64,000 nt of DNA from Dehalococcoidales bacterium (GCA_041656115.1 JBBAED010000003.1:62001-126000); one strand, 5' to 3'; positions 8,283-17,255 are shown, counted from the stretch's first letter. Numbers and translations: made by a program. The notes: generated from the sequence alone by a model not told the origin.

Positions 8283-9365
8283 ATGACAAAGTCGATTAAT
8301 GTTCCCAGCCCGGCAAAAATCAAGGTTGTCGGCATGGGCGGTTCGGGTTGCAATGCGGTTACCAGAATGGTCCAAGAAGGGATTCAGGGCGTAGAGTTTA
8401 TTGCCATGAATACCGATGCCCAGCACCTTGAATTAACGGAAGCATCCGTTAAAATTCAGTTGGGAACTAAAACAGTACGCGGGCTGGGGGCCGGCGGCGA
8501 CCATTCCAGAGGGCGCAAAGCTGCCGAAGAATGTATTGATGAAATACAAAACGTTATAAACGGCTCGGATATGGTATTTGTTACCGCCGGTATGGGTGGC
8601 GGTACGGGAACAGGTTCGGCACCGGTTATTGCTCAAATCGCCAAGAAAACGGGGGCATTAACCATTGCGGTTGTTACCACTCCCTTTAAATTTGAAGGGC
8701 TGCATCGTGCCAAAGTGGCAGATGAAGGTATCCGCAATCTTGTTCCGCATGTCGATACCCTTATTATCGTCCCCAATGAAAAAGTGCTTGACCTCTGCGA
8801 TAAAAGAACAAGTATTGCCAACGCCTTTAGAATGGCCGATGAAGTATTGCACCAAGGTGTGCAATCGATTGCCGAGGTAATTACCGTTCCCGGTTTTATT
8901 AATCTTGACTTTGCCGATGTCAGGGCAATCATGCAGGATGCCGGACATGCCTGGATGTCTATTGGCTGGGGGGACGGGCCGAATCGTGCCGTTGACGCCG
9001 CCAAGCAGGCCTTGACCAGTCCTCTTCTGGATACATCGGTTTACGGCGCCAAAAAAGTTATGTTTAATGTTGTCGGCGGGGGCGATTTGACCCTCTTTGA
9101 AGTAAACGATGCTGCCGAAACAATCAAAAAGGCGGTTGCCCCGGATGCAAAAGTTATCTTTGGTGTAATGGTCGATCCCGCATTGGAAAGCAAGGTTCGC
9201 CTGACATTAATCGCCACCGGTTTTGCAACCAAAGAGGAATCGGAAGAACAAGAGAAACAACTGGATGCCGCAAAACAAGAAGATGTCAGACGCCTGCTTA
9301 AGAGCGAAAATCCGGAAGAATTGGATATTCCGTCCATTTTTAGGAATTTGCGCAAGAAAAAATAG
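8283..9365 (+). CDS. ftsZ: Cell division GTPase FtsZ
   Basis: The 360-residue tubulin homologue polymerises into the Z-ring. It has the N-terminal KVVGMGGSGCNAV, the signature GMGGGTGTGSAP (residues 103-114), the T7 synergy loop NLDFAD (207-212) and a short charged linker ending in EELDIPSIFRNLR, which matches the conserved C-terminal peptide that binds FtsA. The ATG follows CAGGAG at good spacing, 22 bases after ftsA. The loop GAGGDHSRGRKAAEE replaces the usual GAGGNPxxGRKAAEE. This is the canonical FtsZ of the window, distinct from the paralog at 1-356. Confidence 0.97.
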   Translation: MTKSINVPSPAKIKVVGMGGSGCNAVTRMVQEGIQGVEFIAMNTDAQHLELTEASVKIQLGTKTVRGLGAGGDHSRGRKAAEECIDEIQNVINGSDMVFVTAGMGGGTGTGSAPVIAQIAKKTGALTIAVVTTPFKFEGLHRAKVADEGIRNLVPHVDTLIIVPNEKVLDLCDKRTSIANAFRMADEVLHQGVQSIAEVITVPGFINLDFADVRAIMQDAGHAWMSIGWGDGPNRAVDAAKQALTSPLLDTSVYGAKKVMFNVVGGGDLTLFEVNDAAETIKKAVAPDAKVIFGVMVDPALESKVRLTLIATGFATKEESEEQEKQLDAAKQEDVRRLLKSENPEELDIPSIFRNLRKKK

Positions 9366-9442
9366 AATTTTTTAATTATTTTTTTGTATAATATAAAATA
9401 AGATGAGAAATCTTATTCTGAAAATATTATTGGGAGGTAAGA

Positions 9443-9517
9443 ATGGGTCACAAAGCTCCGGCAAAAGTGGGTAGTAAATCATCGCCTGCTCCTGCAAAGC
9501 CTGCAAAAAAGAAATAG
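9443..9517 (+). CDS. 24-residue basic Lys/Ala/Pro peptide
   Basis: A tiny frame starting MGHKAPAKVG and ending PAKPAKKK is preceded by an excellent ribosome site (GGGAGG, 6 bases before ATG), by a perfect TATAAT at 9387-9392 and is followed by a strong terminator, so it looks like an independent transcription unit. No cysteine or hydrophobic segment is present; nine of 24 residues are Lys, His or Arg. Composition recalls histone-tail-like or ribosome-associated basic peptides, but no function can be assigned. Confidence 0.6.
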   Translation: MGHKAPAKVGSKSSPAPAKPAKKK

Positions 9518-9547
9518 TTGATATAATTAAAGGAGTTATTTCCTTGT

Positions 9548-9587
9548 AAAAACGGGACGTCATCTAATAAGTGATTCCCGTTTTTTT
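9548..9587 (+). terminator. Intrinsic terminator after the 24-residue peptide gene
   Basis: AAAAACGGGA (9548-9557) pairs with TCCCGTTTTT (9576-9585), with an 18-base loop and a T-run. Confidence 0.8.
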
Positions 9588-9635
9588 ATTTAAAAAACAA
9601 TTTTGCCAAGGAACCTGAATTGTTCTAATGCTTTC

Positions 9636-9665
9636 TTTACAGACCAACTTCATAAAGGGTAAAAT
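9636..9665 (+). promoter_or_regulatory. Promoter of tRNA-Gly
   Basis: TTTACA (9636-9641), 18 bases, then TAAAAT (9660-9665), ending 18 bases before the mature tRNA. Confidence 0.5.
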
Positions 9666-9683
9666 AAGGACGTCGCAAACAGA

Positions 9684-9758
9684 GCGGGTGTAACTCAGCG
9701 GTAGAGTGCTTGCTTCCCAAGCAAGACGTCGCGGGTTCGAATCCCGTCACCCGCTCCA
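9684..9758 (+). tRNA. tRNA-Gly (anticodon CCC)
   Basis: The acceptor arms GCGGGTG (9684-9690) and CACCCGC (9748-9754) pair fully; the anticodon stem CTTGC/GCAAG encloses the loop TTCCCAA, giving anticodon CCC (Gly, codon GGG); the T arm GCGGG-TTCGAAT-CCCGT is standard. The discriminator is T9755 and CCA is encoded (9756-9758). Confidence 0.95.
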
Positions 9759-9849
9759 AACGTATTTTCTCAGCCCGTTTTCCCCTAACTGTTTCATTTA
9801 GCTTCTTTCCCGTTTATAATATTAAAATAGAATTTGCAAAGGATTTGAT

Positions 9850-10347
9850 TTGGACGCTTATCTGGATATTGAAACAACCGGTTTATCTTCCCAAACATCG
9901 GATATTACCGTTATCGGGCTCTACCTTGTTAACAGTCACAATAGTAAACTCATTCAGCTGGTGGGTGAAAATATTACCGCCGCGGGTCTTATCGAATCGT
10001 TTAGCGGCGTGGAAAATCTGTATACCTATAACGGCAAACGCTTCGACCTCCCCTTTATTGATAATAAAATCGGGGTGAATTTGGAAACAATGGCGGCGCA
10101 CCGTGATTTAATGTTTGATTGTTGGGATTGCAATTTAAAAGGCGGGCTTAAAATAGTCGAACAAAAACTCGGAATTTACAGAAAGTCCGTCGGCATGTCG
10201 GGGCTTGATGCCGTCCTTTTGTGGGAGAGGTACAAACGCCTTAACGATTTGGCGGCGCTTAAAAAACTTTTGGAATATAACAGGGAAGACGTTATCAATT
10301 TGAAAATTCTGCGGGAAAAATTGAATTATTTTTCAATTTCCGATTAG
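9850..10347 (+). CDS. RNase H-fold 3'-5' exonuclease (YprB-like)
   Basis: A 165-residue DEDD-type exonuclease domain: YLDIETTG (residues 4-11) carries the first Asp and Glu, YNGKRFDLPF the second Asp, and YNREDVINL (about 143-151) the final Tyr/Asp. It should remove nucleotides from 3' ends of DNA or RNA using two metals. The start is TTG, supported by AAAGGA eight bases upstream. The domain is stand-alone here, whereas YprB proteins often carry a C-terminal TPR region. It is the first gene of a three-gene cassette with a Cas4-like nuclease. Confidence 0.8.
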   Translation: MDAYLDIETTGLSSQTSDITVIGLYLVNSHNSKLIQLVGENITAAGLIESFSGVENLYTYNGKRFDLPFIDNKIGVNLETMAAHRDLMFDCWDCNLKGGLKIVEQKLGIYRKSVGMSGLDAVLLWERYKRLNDLAALKKLLEYNREDVINLKILREKLNYFSISD

Positions 10348-10356
10348 GGGGATATT

Positions 10357-11826
10357 ATGGCATCCAAACTGCTTTCAAAAAGTAAATATCTGAACGGTAT
10401 TCAATGCCCGCGCTTACTGTGGTTTTCGGTTAATTGCCCTTCCGATATGCCGGAACCCGATGCCGCCACGCAGCATATTTTTGACCAAGGCCATTTGGTG
10501 GGAGAGCTTGCCAAAAAACTTTTCCCCGAAGGAATTGATGTTCCGCAAGAAAGTTTTATCGGTAATATCCAAGAAACCAAAAAAATGCTTAATCTCGGTA
10601 AGCCTCTTTTTGAAGCTGCCGTAATGTTCAAAAGGCTTTACGCGCGCTCCGATATACTTTATCCTGCAAACGATTATGAATGGGATATTATTGAAGTCAA
10701 AAGCTCCACCTCCGTAAAGGACATCAATATCCATGACCTTGCGTTCCAGAAATTTTGCTGGGAGATAAGCGGGTTAAAAATCAGAAAAACAATTTTGGTT
10801 TACATAAACAATGAGTATATCAAAAACGGAGAGATTATCCCCGAAGAATTGTTTACGCTTGAAGACGTTTCGGATGCCGTTCAAGAAATTTACGGATGTA
10901 CCGAAGAAAAAATTGTCAAGATGCTGCAAATTATGAACCTATCCGAATCCCCCGAAATCTATCTCGGCTCGCATTGTAATGACCCTTACCCGTGCGCCCT
11001 GATTGACAATTGTTGGGGAGAGATGCCCGAAGATAACGTTTTTACCTTGTATTACGGCGGTAAAAAATCCGCTGCACTTTACGATAGCGGTATTATGGAA
11101 ATAGGCGATATCCCCGATGGTTTTACCCTAAGCGACAAGCAATTGATTCAAAAGGATTCTGTTGTTAATAACAACGTGCATATCCAAAAAGATGAAATCA
11201 AAGATTTCCTGAATTTACTTGAATATCCTTTGTATTATTTGGACTTTGAAACCTTTAATACCGCCGTTCCGATTTACGATGGCACCCGCCCGTACCAACA
11301 AATTCCCTTCCAGTTTTCGTTGCATGTTCAAGAAAGCCCTAATACTGAACTTAAGCATTATTGGTATCTGGCGGAAGGTAATGAAGACCCTCGGTTGGGG
11401 TTTATAACGGCGTTATACGAACTTATCGGAAATAACGGAACAGTTGTTGCCTATAACAAATGCTTTGAAGAAAAAATTTTAAAAAGTTTGGGCGAGGCTT
11501 TCCCGAAATATCAGGAATGGGTAGATTTGCTGTTACCAAGGTTTATTGATCTTTGGGGGCCGTTTAGAAGTTTTTACTATTATCATCCGGAGCAACGGGG
11601 GAGTACCTCGCTTAAAAAGGTTCTGCCTTCAATTACCGATATTAGCTACGACGGGATGGAAATAGCCCAGGGCGACGATGCCAGCCTGGCCTTTTTACAA
11701 ATTCTTTTTGGCGATTTAACCGATGCGGAAAAAGACGGGATCCGCGAAAACCTCCTTAAATATTGCGAGCGGGATACAGAGGCAATGGCGGAGATAATCG
11801 CTAAATTGTATCGGCTTGCGGAGTAA
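10357..11826 (+). CDS. DUF2779 protein: Cas4-like nuclease fused to RNase H-fold exonuclease
   Basis: The 489-residue protein has an N-terminal PD-(D/E)XK nuclease (D99, then IIEVKSS with E113 and K115) framed by four cysteines, C17 and C207/C213/C219, the layout of the iron-sulfur clamp in Cas4 and AddB nucleases. A second domain starts at YYLDFETF (D296/E298) and continues through VAYNKCFEEK and YCERDTEAM near residue 470, a DEDD exonuclease like its upstream neighbour. ATG follows GGGGGA. This is the DUF2779 architecture. Role in DNA processing or repair is inferred; no helicase is adjacent and no CRISPR array is present. Confidence 0.8.
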   Translation: MASKLLSKSKYLNGIQCPRLLWFSVNCPSDMPEPDAATQHIFDQGHLVGELAKKLFPEGIDVPQESFIGNIQETKKMLNLGKPLFEAAVMFKRLYARSDILYPANDYEWDIIEVKSSTSVKDINIHDLAFQKFCWEISGLKIRKTILVYINNEYIKNGEIIPEELFTLEDVSDAVQEIYGCTEEKIVKMLQIMNLSESPEIYLGSHCNDPYPCALIDNCWGEMPEDNVFTLYYGGKKSAALYDSGIMEIGDIPDGFTLSDKQLIQKDSVVNNNVHIQKDEIKDFLNLLEYPLYYLDFETFNTAVPIYDGTRPYQQIPFQFSLHVQESPNTELKHYWYLAEGNEDPRLGFITALYELIGNNGTVVAYNKCFEEKILKSLGEAFPKYQEWVDLLLPRFIDLWGPFRSFYYYHPEQRGSTSLKKVLPSITDISYDGMEIAQGDDASLAFLQILFGDLTDAEKDGIRENLLKYCERDTEAMAEIIAKLYRLAE

Positions 11827-11834
11827 CGTTACGT

Positions 11835-12068
11835 ATGGAATCCGAAGAAAACACACCTGCCTATAACCGCGACTTTTTACTGAAATTGGTAAATACGAAG
11901 ATGCCTTTCGGTAAATATCAGGGGCGTTTGCTCTGTGATTTACCCGAGCCTTATTTGGTTTGGTTTCGTCAAAACGGTTTCCCAGAAGGAAAGCTGGGTG
12001 AGTACCTTGCCGCGATTTACGAAATAAAAGTAAACGGACTTGAGTATCTTTTAAAACCGTTAAAGTAA
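11835..12068 (+). CDS. DUF3820 family small protein
   Basis: A 77-residue protein with the family core MPFGKYQGRLLCDLPEPYL (residues 24-42) followed by the helix region of YLVWFRQNGFPEGKLG. DUF3820 domains often occur with exonucleases, which fits its position 8 bases after the DUF2779 gene. No signal or membrane segment. Biochemical function unknown. Confidence 0.75.
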   Translation: MESEENTPAYNRDFLLKLVNTKMPFGKYQGRLLCDLPEPYLVWFRQNGFPEGKLGEYLAAIYEIKVNGLEYLLKPLK

Positions 12069-12130
12069 CGTTGGCTGCCGTCTAATCCGCCTTTGATTTA
12101 CCGGTACGCCGCGAGATTCTTAATAAACAA

Positions 12131-13030
12131 CTAATTAGCTCCGCCGATTATCTCGTTATAACTTTTTTCCAATATATCGATTGCCGCGATTATCGCATCT
12201 AAAGTGGACCCCGAATTACCGCCTGCAGCCGCATAGAGAGCCAAAATATTCTCATATAAATCATCTATCAGTAATTGATTGCTGCGATTGGTTACGTGTG
12301 CCGGCAAGGTGCGCGCAAATTGCCATGAATCGGTAACTACTGTGGTAGTTGTAGTAGCAGCAGTAACCGTTCCGCCCATTGTTTGCGTTACGGTGGGGGT
12401 TAGCGTTTCATTCGTTAACTCGTGGCCGGAAATTTCTTTGGTATAAGCACTGACATCCGCCGAAAGGCTGTTTATTGCCGTAAGTTGGTTTTGCATTCTT
12501 TGCGATGATTTGGTAATCCCCTCGGTATTATTTTTTGATGCCATTGTAACTATTTCGCCAACGCGTTTTGTAACGAATTTTGAGTACAAATCGGCTTTGT
12601 TGTTCTTATCGGCGGTCAAAAAGAGTTGAACTTCTTCGGTCGCCAGTTTTACATTATACAGCGGGCTTGTCGGCATACTGCCGCTTGCCGCCGCTACGGT
12701 TCCGCCGCCCGATAACAGTACCGCAAGGGCAACGGCAAACGTTGCGGTTGCCCAGCCCCTTCCCAGTTTTAGCGAGAATCGTTTTTGGGTGGCGGCGTTT
12801 TCAAGTTCCGATTCCAAGATATATTTTAACCTGGCCTTAAAATCAGGGTTTGCTTTAACCGAGTTCATCGCCTTTTGTGTTTTTAGGGAGACCGCTAAAA
12901 GCGATTTAAGCTCTTGATCGTGCTGAGGATATTCGGCGATACATTCATCTACGGTTTTTTCTTCCGTTAAAATGCTATCGAGGCATTTTTCGAATATTTC
13001 ATCTAAATTATCTTTATTTTTTCTAAACAT
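12131..13030 (-). CDS. DUF5667 membrane protein, likely partner of the ECF sigma factor
   Basis: The 299-residue protein has a cytoplasmic N-terminal helical part (about residues 1-90) resembling the sigma-binding region of anti-sigma factors, a single transmembrane segment (about 92-113, ATATFAVALAVLLSGGGTVA) and an extracytoplasmic DUF5667 domain beginning SMPTSPLYNVK, with a Thr-rich stretch near residue 220. It overlaps the sigma gene by 8 bases, so the two are translationally linked. It probably holds the sigma factor at the membrane until an external signal arrives; the signal is unknown. Confidence 0.8.
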   Translation of the reverse strand: MFRKNKDNLDEIFEKCLDSILTEEKTVDECIAEYPQHDQELKSLLAVSLKTQKAMNSVKANPDFKARLKYILESELENAATQKRFSLKLGRGWATATFAVALAVLLSGGGTVAAASGSMPTSPLYNVKLATEEVQLFLTADKNNKADLYSKFVTKRVGEIVTMASKNNTEGITKSSQRMQNQLTAINSLSADVSAYTKEISGHELTNETLTPTVTQTMGGTVTAATTTTTVVTDSWQFARTLPAHVTNRSNQLLIDDLYENILALYAAAGGNSGSTLDAIIAAIDILEKSYNEIIGGAN

Positions 13031-13565
13031 TTGATTCTTCCGTTAATATCTTTCTTAAATTAGCAACCGCGCTATGCTGCAAAGCCTTAATCGCCCCTTG
13101 GGTTTTACCCATAATCCGTGCAACCTCAGCAATCGGAAGCTCCCCGATAAAGCGCATTGCTATAACCTGCTGTTGTAACTTTGTTAATTTTTTTGAGGCG
13201 CTTATCAGTTTTGCAACCTCTTCTTTGTCCTCTACCTCTTTTTGCGTATTCGAACTATCAATTGCCATATAATCTTCCAACGGTGCGGTTTGCCGCTTGG
13301 ACTGCCTGCGATAATAATCGATAACGTGGTTATGGGCAATCCTAAAAAGCCAAGCCGAGAAAGGAACATCCTTCCATTTATAGGACGCAATCGATTTTAG
13401 AGCCTTAATAAAGACCTGTTGCGTCATATCTTCGGCTTCCGCACTATTGCCAACTTTAAGATAAACAAAGCGATAAATTTTATCGAAATTTTGTTCGTAA
13501 AGCTTGGCAAAGGCCTCTTTATCGTGCTTCTGCGCCAGAAGCACCAGGCTTTGCTCTTCTTGCAC
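13023..13565 (-). CDS. ECF-type RNA polymerase sigma factor
   Basis: The 180-residue protein shows sigma region 2 (FDKIYRFVYLKVGNSAEAEDM and the DVPFSAWLFRIAHNHVIDYYR core) and region 4 (LTKLQQQVIAMRFIGEL with helix-turn-helix IAEVARIMGKTQGAIKA). I prefer the GTG at 13565, which has AAGGAG seven bases upstream and gives VQEEQSLVLLAQ; the upstream ATG at 13607 has no ribosome site. It is co-transcribed with the DUF5667 gene. Promoter targets cannot be deduced. Confidence 0.88.
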   Translation of the reverse strand: MQEEQSLVLLAQKHDKEAFAKLYEQNFDKIYRFVYLKVGNSAEAEDMTQQVFIKALKSIASYKWKDVPFSAWLFRIAHNHVIDYYRRQSKRQTAPLEDYMAIDSSNTQKEVEDKEEVAKLISASKKLTKLQQQVIAMRFIGELPIAEVARIMGKTQGAIKALQHSAVANLRKILTEESNV

Positions 13566-13730
13566 TCGACAACTCCTTACCGAATTACCACGACCGGAAT
13601 ACTGCATAAAGGATAGTAAACCGATATTTTTGGCGTTACCATGTGCAATAATTATAACGAAGGATTTTTAAAAAGGATAGTTTTTAATTTAAAATAATTA
13701 TTAATTGTAAGCCGTTATAGTGTAGAATAA

Positions 13731-13760
13731 ATTGGGTCATAAAAGAGAAGATGTTATAAT
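13731..13760 (+). promoter_or_regulatory. Extended -10 promoter of the LuxR-type regulator
   Basis: TGTTATAAT (13752-13760) is an extended -10 element, with TTGGGT (13731-13736) 18 bases upstream of the -10. Confidence 0.55.
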
Positions 13761-13791
13761 TTTGAGGTAGTTCTTTTAGGAGAGGTTTGCA

Positions 13792-14463
13792 GTGGAAAAG
13801 ATTAAAGTAATGATTGTAGACGAACAGCCTTTTTTTAAGGCCGGTGTGCGTCAGGCTTTAGATAGTAAAGGTGATTTTGAAATTTCGGAGGGTTCTCCCA
13901 ACGACGAGCTTTTGCATGAAATCGAAGAACAAACCCCGGATGTCGTTTTGCTTGGTTCGGATCTTGCTTCTAACAGCGGGTTGGAGCTTGGCAAAAAAAT
14001 TACCAGAAACTTTCCCAGTACTAAAGTTATTATCCTCAGTTCCGACCCCGATGACGAAGAGTTGTTTAATGTTATCAAAAGTGCGGCGGTTGCTTTCTTA
14101 AACAAAAACACTTCTGCAGATGAATTAATTAATACAATTAACAGGGCCTCTAAAGGCGAATACCTGATTAATGAAACATTTTTAACCAGACCCAATATCG
14201 CTATGCAAGTACTAAGACAATTTGAAGATATTTCCGCAATCGGTGAACAAGCAGAACATTTAATGGCAAGTTTAACCAACAGGGAACAACAAATATTGCA
14301 ATACATAGCCGGCGGAAACAACAATAAACAAATCGCCGAAAGTTTTAATATCAGCGAACAAACGATTAAAAATCATGTCAGTGCGATACTTCGCAAACTC
14401 AATGCCAATGACCGGGCGCATGCGGTGGTACTGGCGATTAAAAACGGGATAATTCAAATTTAA
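13792..14463 (+). CDS. NarL/LuxR-type regulator with receiver lacking the phospho-acceptor Asp
   Basis: A 223-residue protein with a receiver domain (residues 1-120) and a C-terminal LuxR helix-turn-helix (about 160-223: LTNREQQILQYIAGG, NKQIAESFNISEQTIKNHVS). The acidic pocket residues D10 and E11 and the Lys in AFLNKNTS are present, but the site that is normally LLD(L) reads VVLLGSDL, so the phosphorylatable Asp is replaced by Gly55. It may be a pseudo-receiver regulated by oligomerisation or ligand; Asp57 could conceivably compensate. GTG start after AGGAGAGG. The next gene, a GGDEF/HD-GYP protein, has its own promoter. Confidence 0.88.
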   Translation: MEKIKVMIVDEQPFFKAGVRQALDSKGDFEISEGSPNDELLHEIEEQTPDVVLLGSDLASNSGLELGKKITRNFPSTKVIILSSDPDDEELFNVIKSAAVAFLNKNTSADELINTINRASKGEYLINETFLTRPNIAMQVLRQFEDISAIGEQAEHLMASLTNREQQILQYIAGGNNNKQIAESFNISEQTIKNHVSAILRKLNANDRAHAVVLAIKNGIIQI

Positions 14464-14499
14464 CCTGCTCTTTTAGCTTTGTATAGTACTTTCAGTATA

Positions 14500-14528
14500 T
14501 TGACAAAGTGTTTTAACGGGGTGATAAT
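14500..14528 (+). promoter_or_regulatory. Promoter of the GGDEF/HD-GYP gene
   Basis: TTGACA (14500-14505), 17 bases, then GATAAT (14523-14528), about 54 bases before the GTG start. Confidence 0.65.
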
Positions 14529-14581
14529 GGCTTACGAGTACAAGTTGTAACCTGCCCCGGTTATGGAAAGAGAGCAAGTTA

Positions 14582-17152
14582 GTGAATTTATGGGCTCTTA
14601 TACCTCTGATTGGTTTTGCCTTTTTAACGGTTATCCTGGCGTTATTGACTCCCAAACGCCAACAGGCTGTTAATAAGTTTTTAAGTTTTTATGTTTTTTC
14701 ATCTGTTATCTGTTGTCTGTTGGTGACACTGCTTCTTTTTAGTAATTCGGCTTCCGCCGACTTCCTGTCTTTAATCTACGGGCTGTTTTTGGCTTTGTTA
14801 CCGTTAACGGTTGGGCTGTATTACCAATTTGTTCGCGTGTTTTTAACTAAAAAGGCGGGCAAGGAGGCTTGGGTTTGTTATTTGGGGTCTTTGATTGTTC
14901 TAATTGCAGCCCTTACCGGTAATGTTGTCAAGGATGCCTATTTTACCGGTAATACCCTTTATACCGATACAAGCTATTGGGGGCCTGCCGTTGCCGTTGT
15001 TACCGCTCCCTTTTTGGTGGCGGCACTGCTGTTGTTATCCAAAAGGTATTTACGTTCTATTGATCCCGCTTATAAAAACCGCACACTAACCCTAATTTTT
15101 GGGTTGGTCGTTTTGTTTCTTATCGGCGGTATTGCAATTTTTGCGCCGCCCCTAAAACTTTTACCCATAACGGTGGCAATTGTTGTTAATGCGCTGGTAG
15201 TAACCTATGCCGTTATTAAAATTGATTTACCCGATGTTCGCTTACTTTTCCGCAAGATACTGACCGCCTTTATTTTCAGTGTGTTATTTTTAGGTTTAAC
15301 GGTAGGATTATTTGAAGTATATCAGGCCTTTTTTGCGGCAATACCGCTTTGGGTTGCTTTGTTGATGTTACTTCTTACCTATGTAATCGTATTTTTACTG
15401 GCATTTAAACTTTTGCGCATAATTGATTACGTATTGGATAATTTTGTATACAAAAAACATGCGGTTTATACCCGCGCAAGTGCCGGTTTTCACACCAAAA
15501 TGCGCCATTTGCTTGACCTTGATGAGGTAACCCAGGAGATATTTTGGGCTGTTACCGGCGTAACGAATATCGATTTTGCCGGGTTGATTCTGTACGATAA
15601 GCAAACCAGAAAATACGACAACCTTTTTTTCTACTCCAAAGAAAACCCGAATTCTTTAGAAACCGAGTTTAAAAAAATAACATTTAATCTTAGCAGTCCG
15701 GTTGTGAAACTGGCGACTAAAACCGATTACCCTCTTTTTGTTCGGCTTTTAAAAGCCGCCGACGAATCGGCACAGCCGCTTGGGGCGGAAAAAGAAATGC
15801 TGGAAAGAGCGGGCGCGGCGTATCTGTTCCCTTTAAAAAGCAGGAGCAGATTAATCGGAATGCTTGCCCTCGGTAAGGTTAACAATAAAAAAACGCTTAC
15901 ACTGCAAGAAATCGATTTTTTGAACAGTATTACTCAAATTGCCGGTGTGGTTATTGAAAACGCACAGCTTTATGCGCATTTTATAACCCAAGCCAATACG
16001 GATGAATTAACCGGGCTCTATAATCATCGCCACTTTAACGACAGACTTTATCAAGAAATTGCCCGAAACGCCCGTTTAGACGGAACTTTTTCGATTATTA
16101 TGATGGATATCGATTTTTTTAAAAACTGTAACGATACGTACGGGCATTTGGTTGGTGACGGCGTCCTCAGGAAAGTAGGCGAATATATTGATATTTCCAT
16201 TCGTGATATGGATTCCTCTTTCCGCTACGGAGGAGATGAGTTTATTGTCATTTTACCCGATACCGGCGCCGAAAATGCTTACAAGGTTGCCGAACGCATC
16301 CGTAAAACAATCGAATTAAAATCCAAAGAAGAAACGGTTCCCATCACCGCCAGTTTAGGAATTGCCAATTGGCCCGATAACGGTATTACCGAAGCCCAGA
16401 TTATGCGCGCCGCGGATAAAGCCCTTTATATGGCAAAACAACTTGGCAGAAATACCACTTTTGTTTTATCTCCCGATGTCAGTGATACCGCCGAAAAGGA
16501 TCTTCCCTTAAATATCTCTCCGGAGCCCCGAACGCTAACCACAATTTATGCGATGGCGGCATCAATTGATCGAAAAACGGAGCACAGTCATCACCATTCC
16601 AGAAATGTCAGCGATTATGCGGTTGCGATTGCTAAAAGTATGAATTTACCTGCCGAAAAAATAGAAAGCATTCGTTCCGCCGGTTTACTGCACGATATCG
16701 GAAAGGTAGGCTTACCGGGCAATGTTTTAAACAGAGATACGATTTTAACCGACTCTGAAGCGGAAATGGTTCAAAAACACCCTAAAGTCGGGGCTGAAAT
16801 TTTAAAACATGTTGTCGATTTAATAAATTGCATCCCCTCGGTACTGCACCATCATGAAAATTATGACGGTTCGGGATATCATACGGGGCTAAAGGGTGAG
16901 GAAATCCCGCTTGGAGCGCGTATTTTATCGGTTGCCAATACCTACGAAACGATACGCTCTGCGTTGGAATCCGATAAGCAATTTACAGTCGATAATCTAA
17001 TTAACGAACTTAAAAAGAAGGCCGGTACCAAGTTGGACCCGTTTATTGTCGAAACCCTTATTGAAGTTGTTCGAAAACAGGGTGTAAATTTTCGTCCGGA
17101 CGGTGTTGAAAAACAGACGCGTTCCCTGCCGTATGATACCGATGCCGGTTAA
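14582..17152 (+). CDS. Membrane GAF-GGDEF-HD-GYP cyclic-di-GMP turnover protein
   Basis: The 856-residue protein starts with about eight hydrophobic helices (residues 1-285), then a GAF-like sensor (about 315-465), a GGDEF diguanylate cyclase and an HD-GYP phosphodiesterase. The cyclase has intact RYGGDEF (about 549-555) and an RDMD inhibitory site five residues ahead of it, so both catalysis and product feedback look possible. The HD-GYP part has LLHDIGKVG (about 701) and HHENYDGSGYHTGL (about 755), with His where GYP has Pro. Making and degrading c-di-GMP in one protein suggests signal-dependent switching. GTG start after AAAGAGAG. The neighbouring LuxR-type regulator may share the pathway. 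Confidence 0.88.
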   Translation: MNLWALIPLIGFAFLTVILALLTPKRQQAVNKFLSFYVFSSVICCLLVTLLLFSNSASADFLSLIYGLFLALLPLTVGLYYQFVRVFLTKKAGKEAWVCYLGSLIVLIAALTGNVVKDAYFTGNTLYTDTSYWGPAVAVVTAPFLVAALLLLSKRYLRSIDPAYKNRTLTLIFGLVVLFLIGGIAIFAPPLKLLPITVAIVVNALVVTYAVIKIDLPDVRLLFRKILTAFIFSVLFLGLTVGLFEVYQAFFAAIPLWVALLMLLLTYVIVFLLAFKLLRIIDYVLDNFVYKKHAVYTRASAGFHTKMRHLLDLDEVTQEIFWAVTGVTNIDFAGLILYDKQTRKYDNLFFYSKENPNSLETEFKKITFNLSSPVVKLATKTDYPLFVRLLKAADESAQPLGAEKEMLERAGAAYLFPLKSRSRLIGMLALGKVNNKKTLTLQEIDFLNSITQIAGVVIENAQLYAHFITQANTDELTGLYNHRHFNDRLYQEIARNARLDGTFSIIMMDIDFFKNCNDTYGHLVGDGVLRKVGEYIDISIRDMDSSFRYGGDEFIVILPDTGAENAYKVAERIRKTIELKSKEETVPITASLGIANWPDNGITEAQIMRAADKALYMAKQLGRNTTFVLSPDVSDTAEKDLPLNISPEPRTLTTIYAMAASIDRKTEHSHHHSRNVSDYAVAIAKSMNLPAEKIESIRSAGLLHDIGKVGLPGNVLNRDTILTDSEAEMVQKHPKVGAEILKHVVDLINCIPSVLHHHENYDGSGYHTGLKGEEIPLGARILSVANTYETIRSALESDKQFTVDNLINELKKKAGTKLDPFIVETLIEVVRKQGVNFRPDGVEKQTRSLPYDTDAG

Positions 17153-17187
17153 TTCGTCTGCCCTTAAATTAACTTCCCCAAAATAAT

Positions 17188-17216
17188 TTGAAACAAACCG
17201 TTTGGTATTATAGAAT
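17188..17216 (+). promoter_or_regulatory. Promoter of transketolase gene
   Basis: TTGAAA (17188-17193), 17 bases, TAGAAT (17211-17216), 40 bases before the ATG. Confidence 0.65.
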
Positions 17217-17255
17217 CATAGGTACTTTTTATAAAATATTTTAGCGGAAGTGAAG

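Noticed and set aside
14527..14550. MAYEYKL mini-frame after GGGGTG
   Set aside because: Its ATG overlaps the -10 box of the promoter at 14500-14528 and would not be in the transcript.
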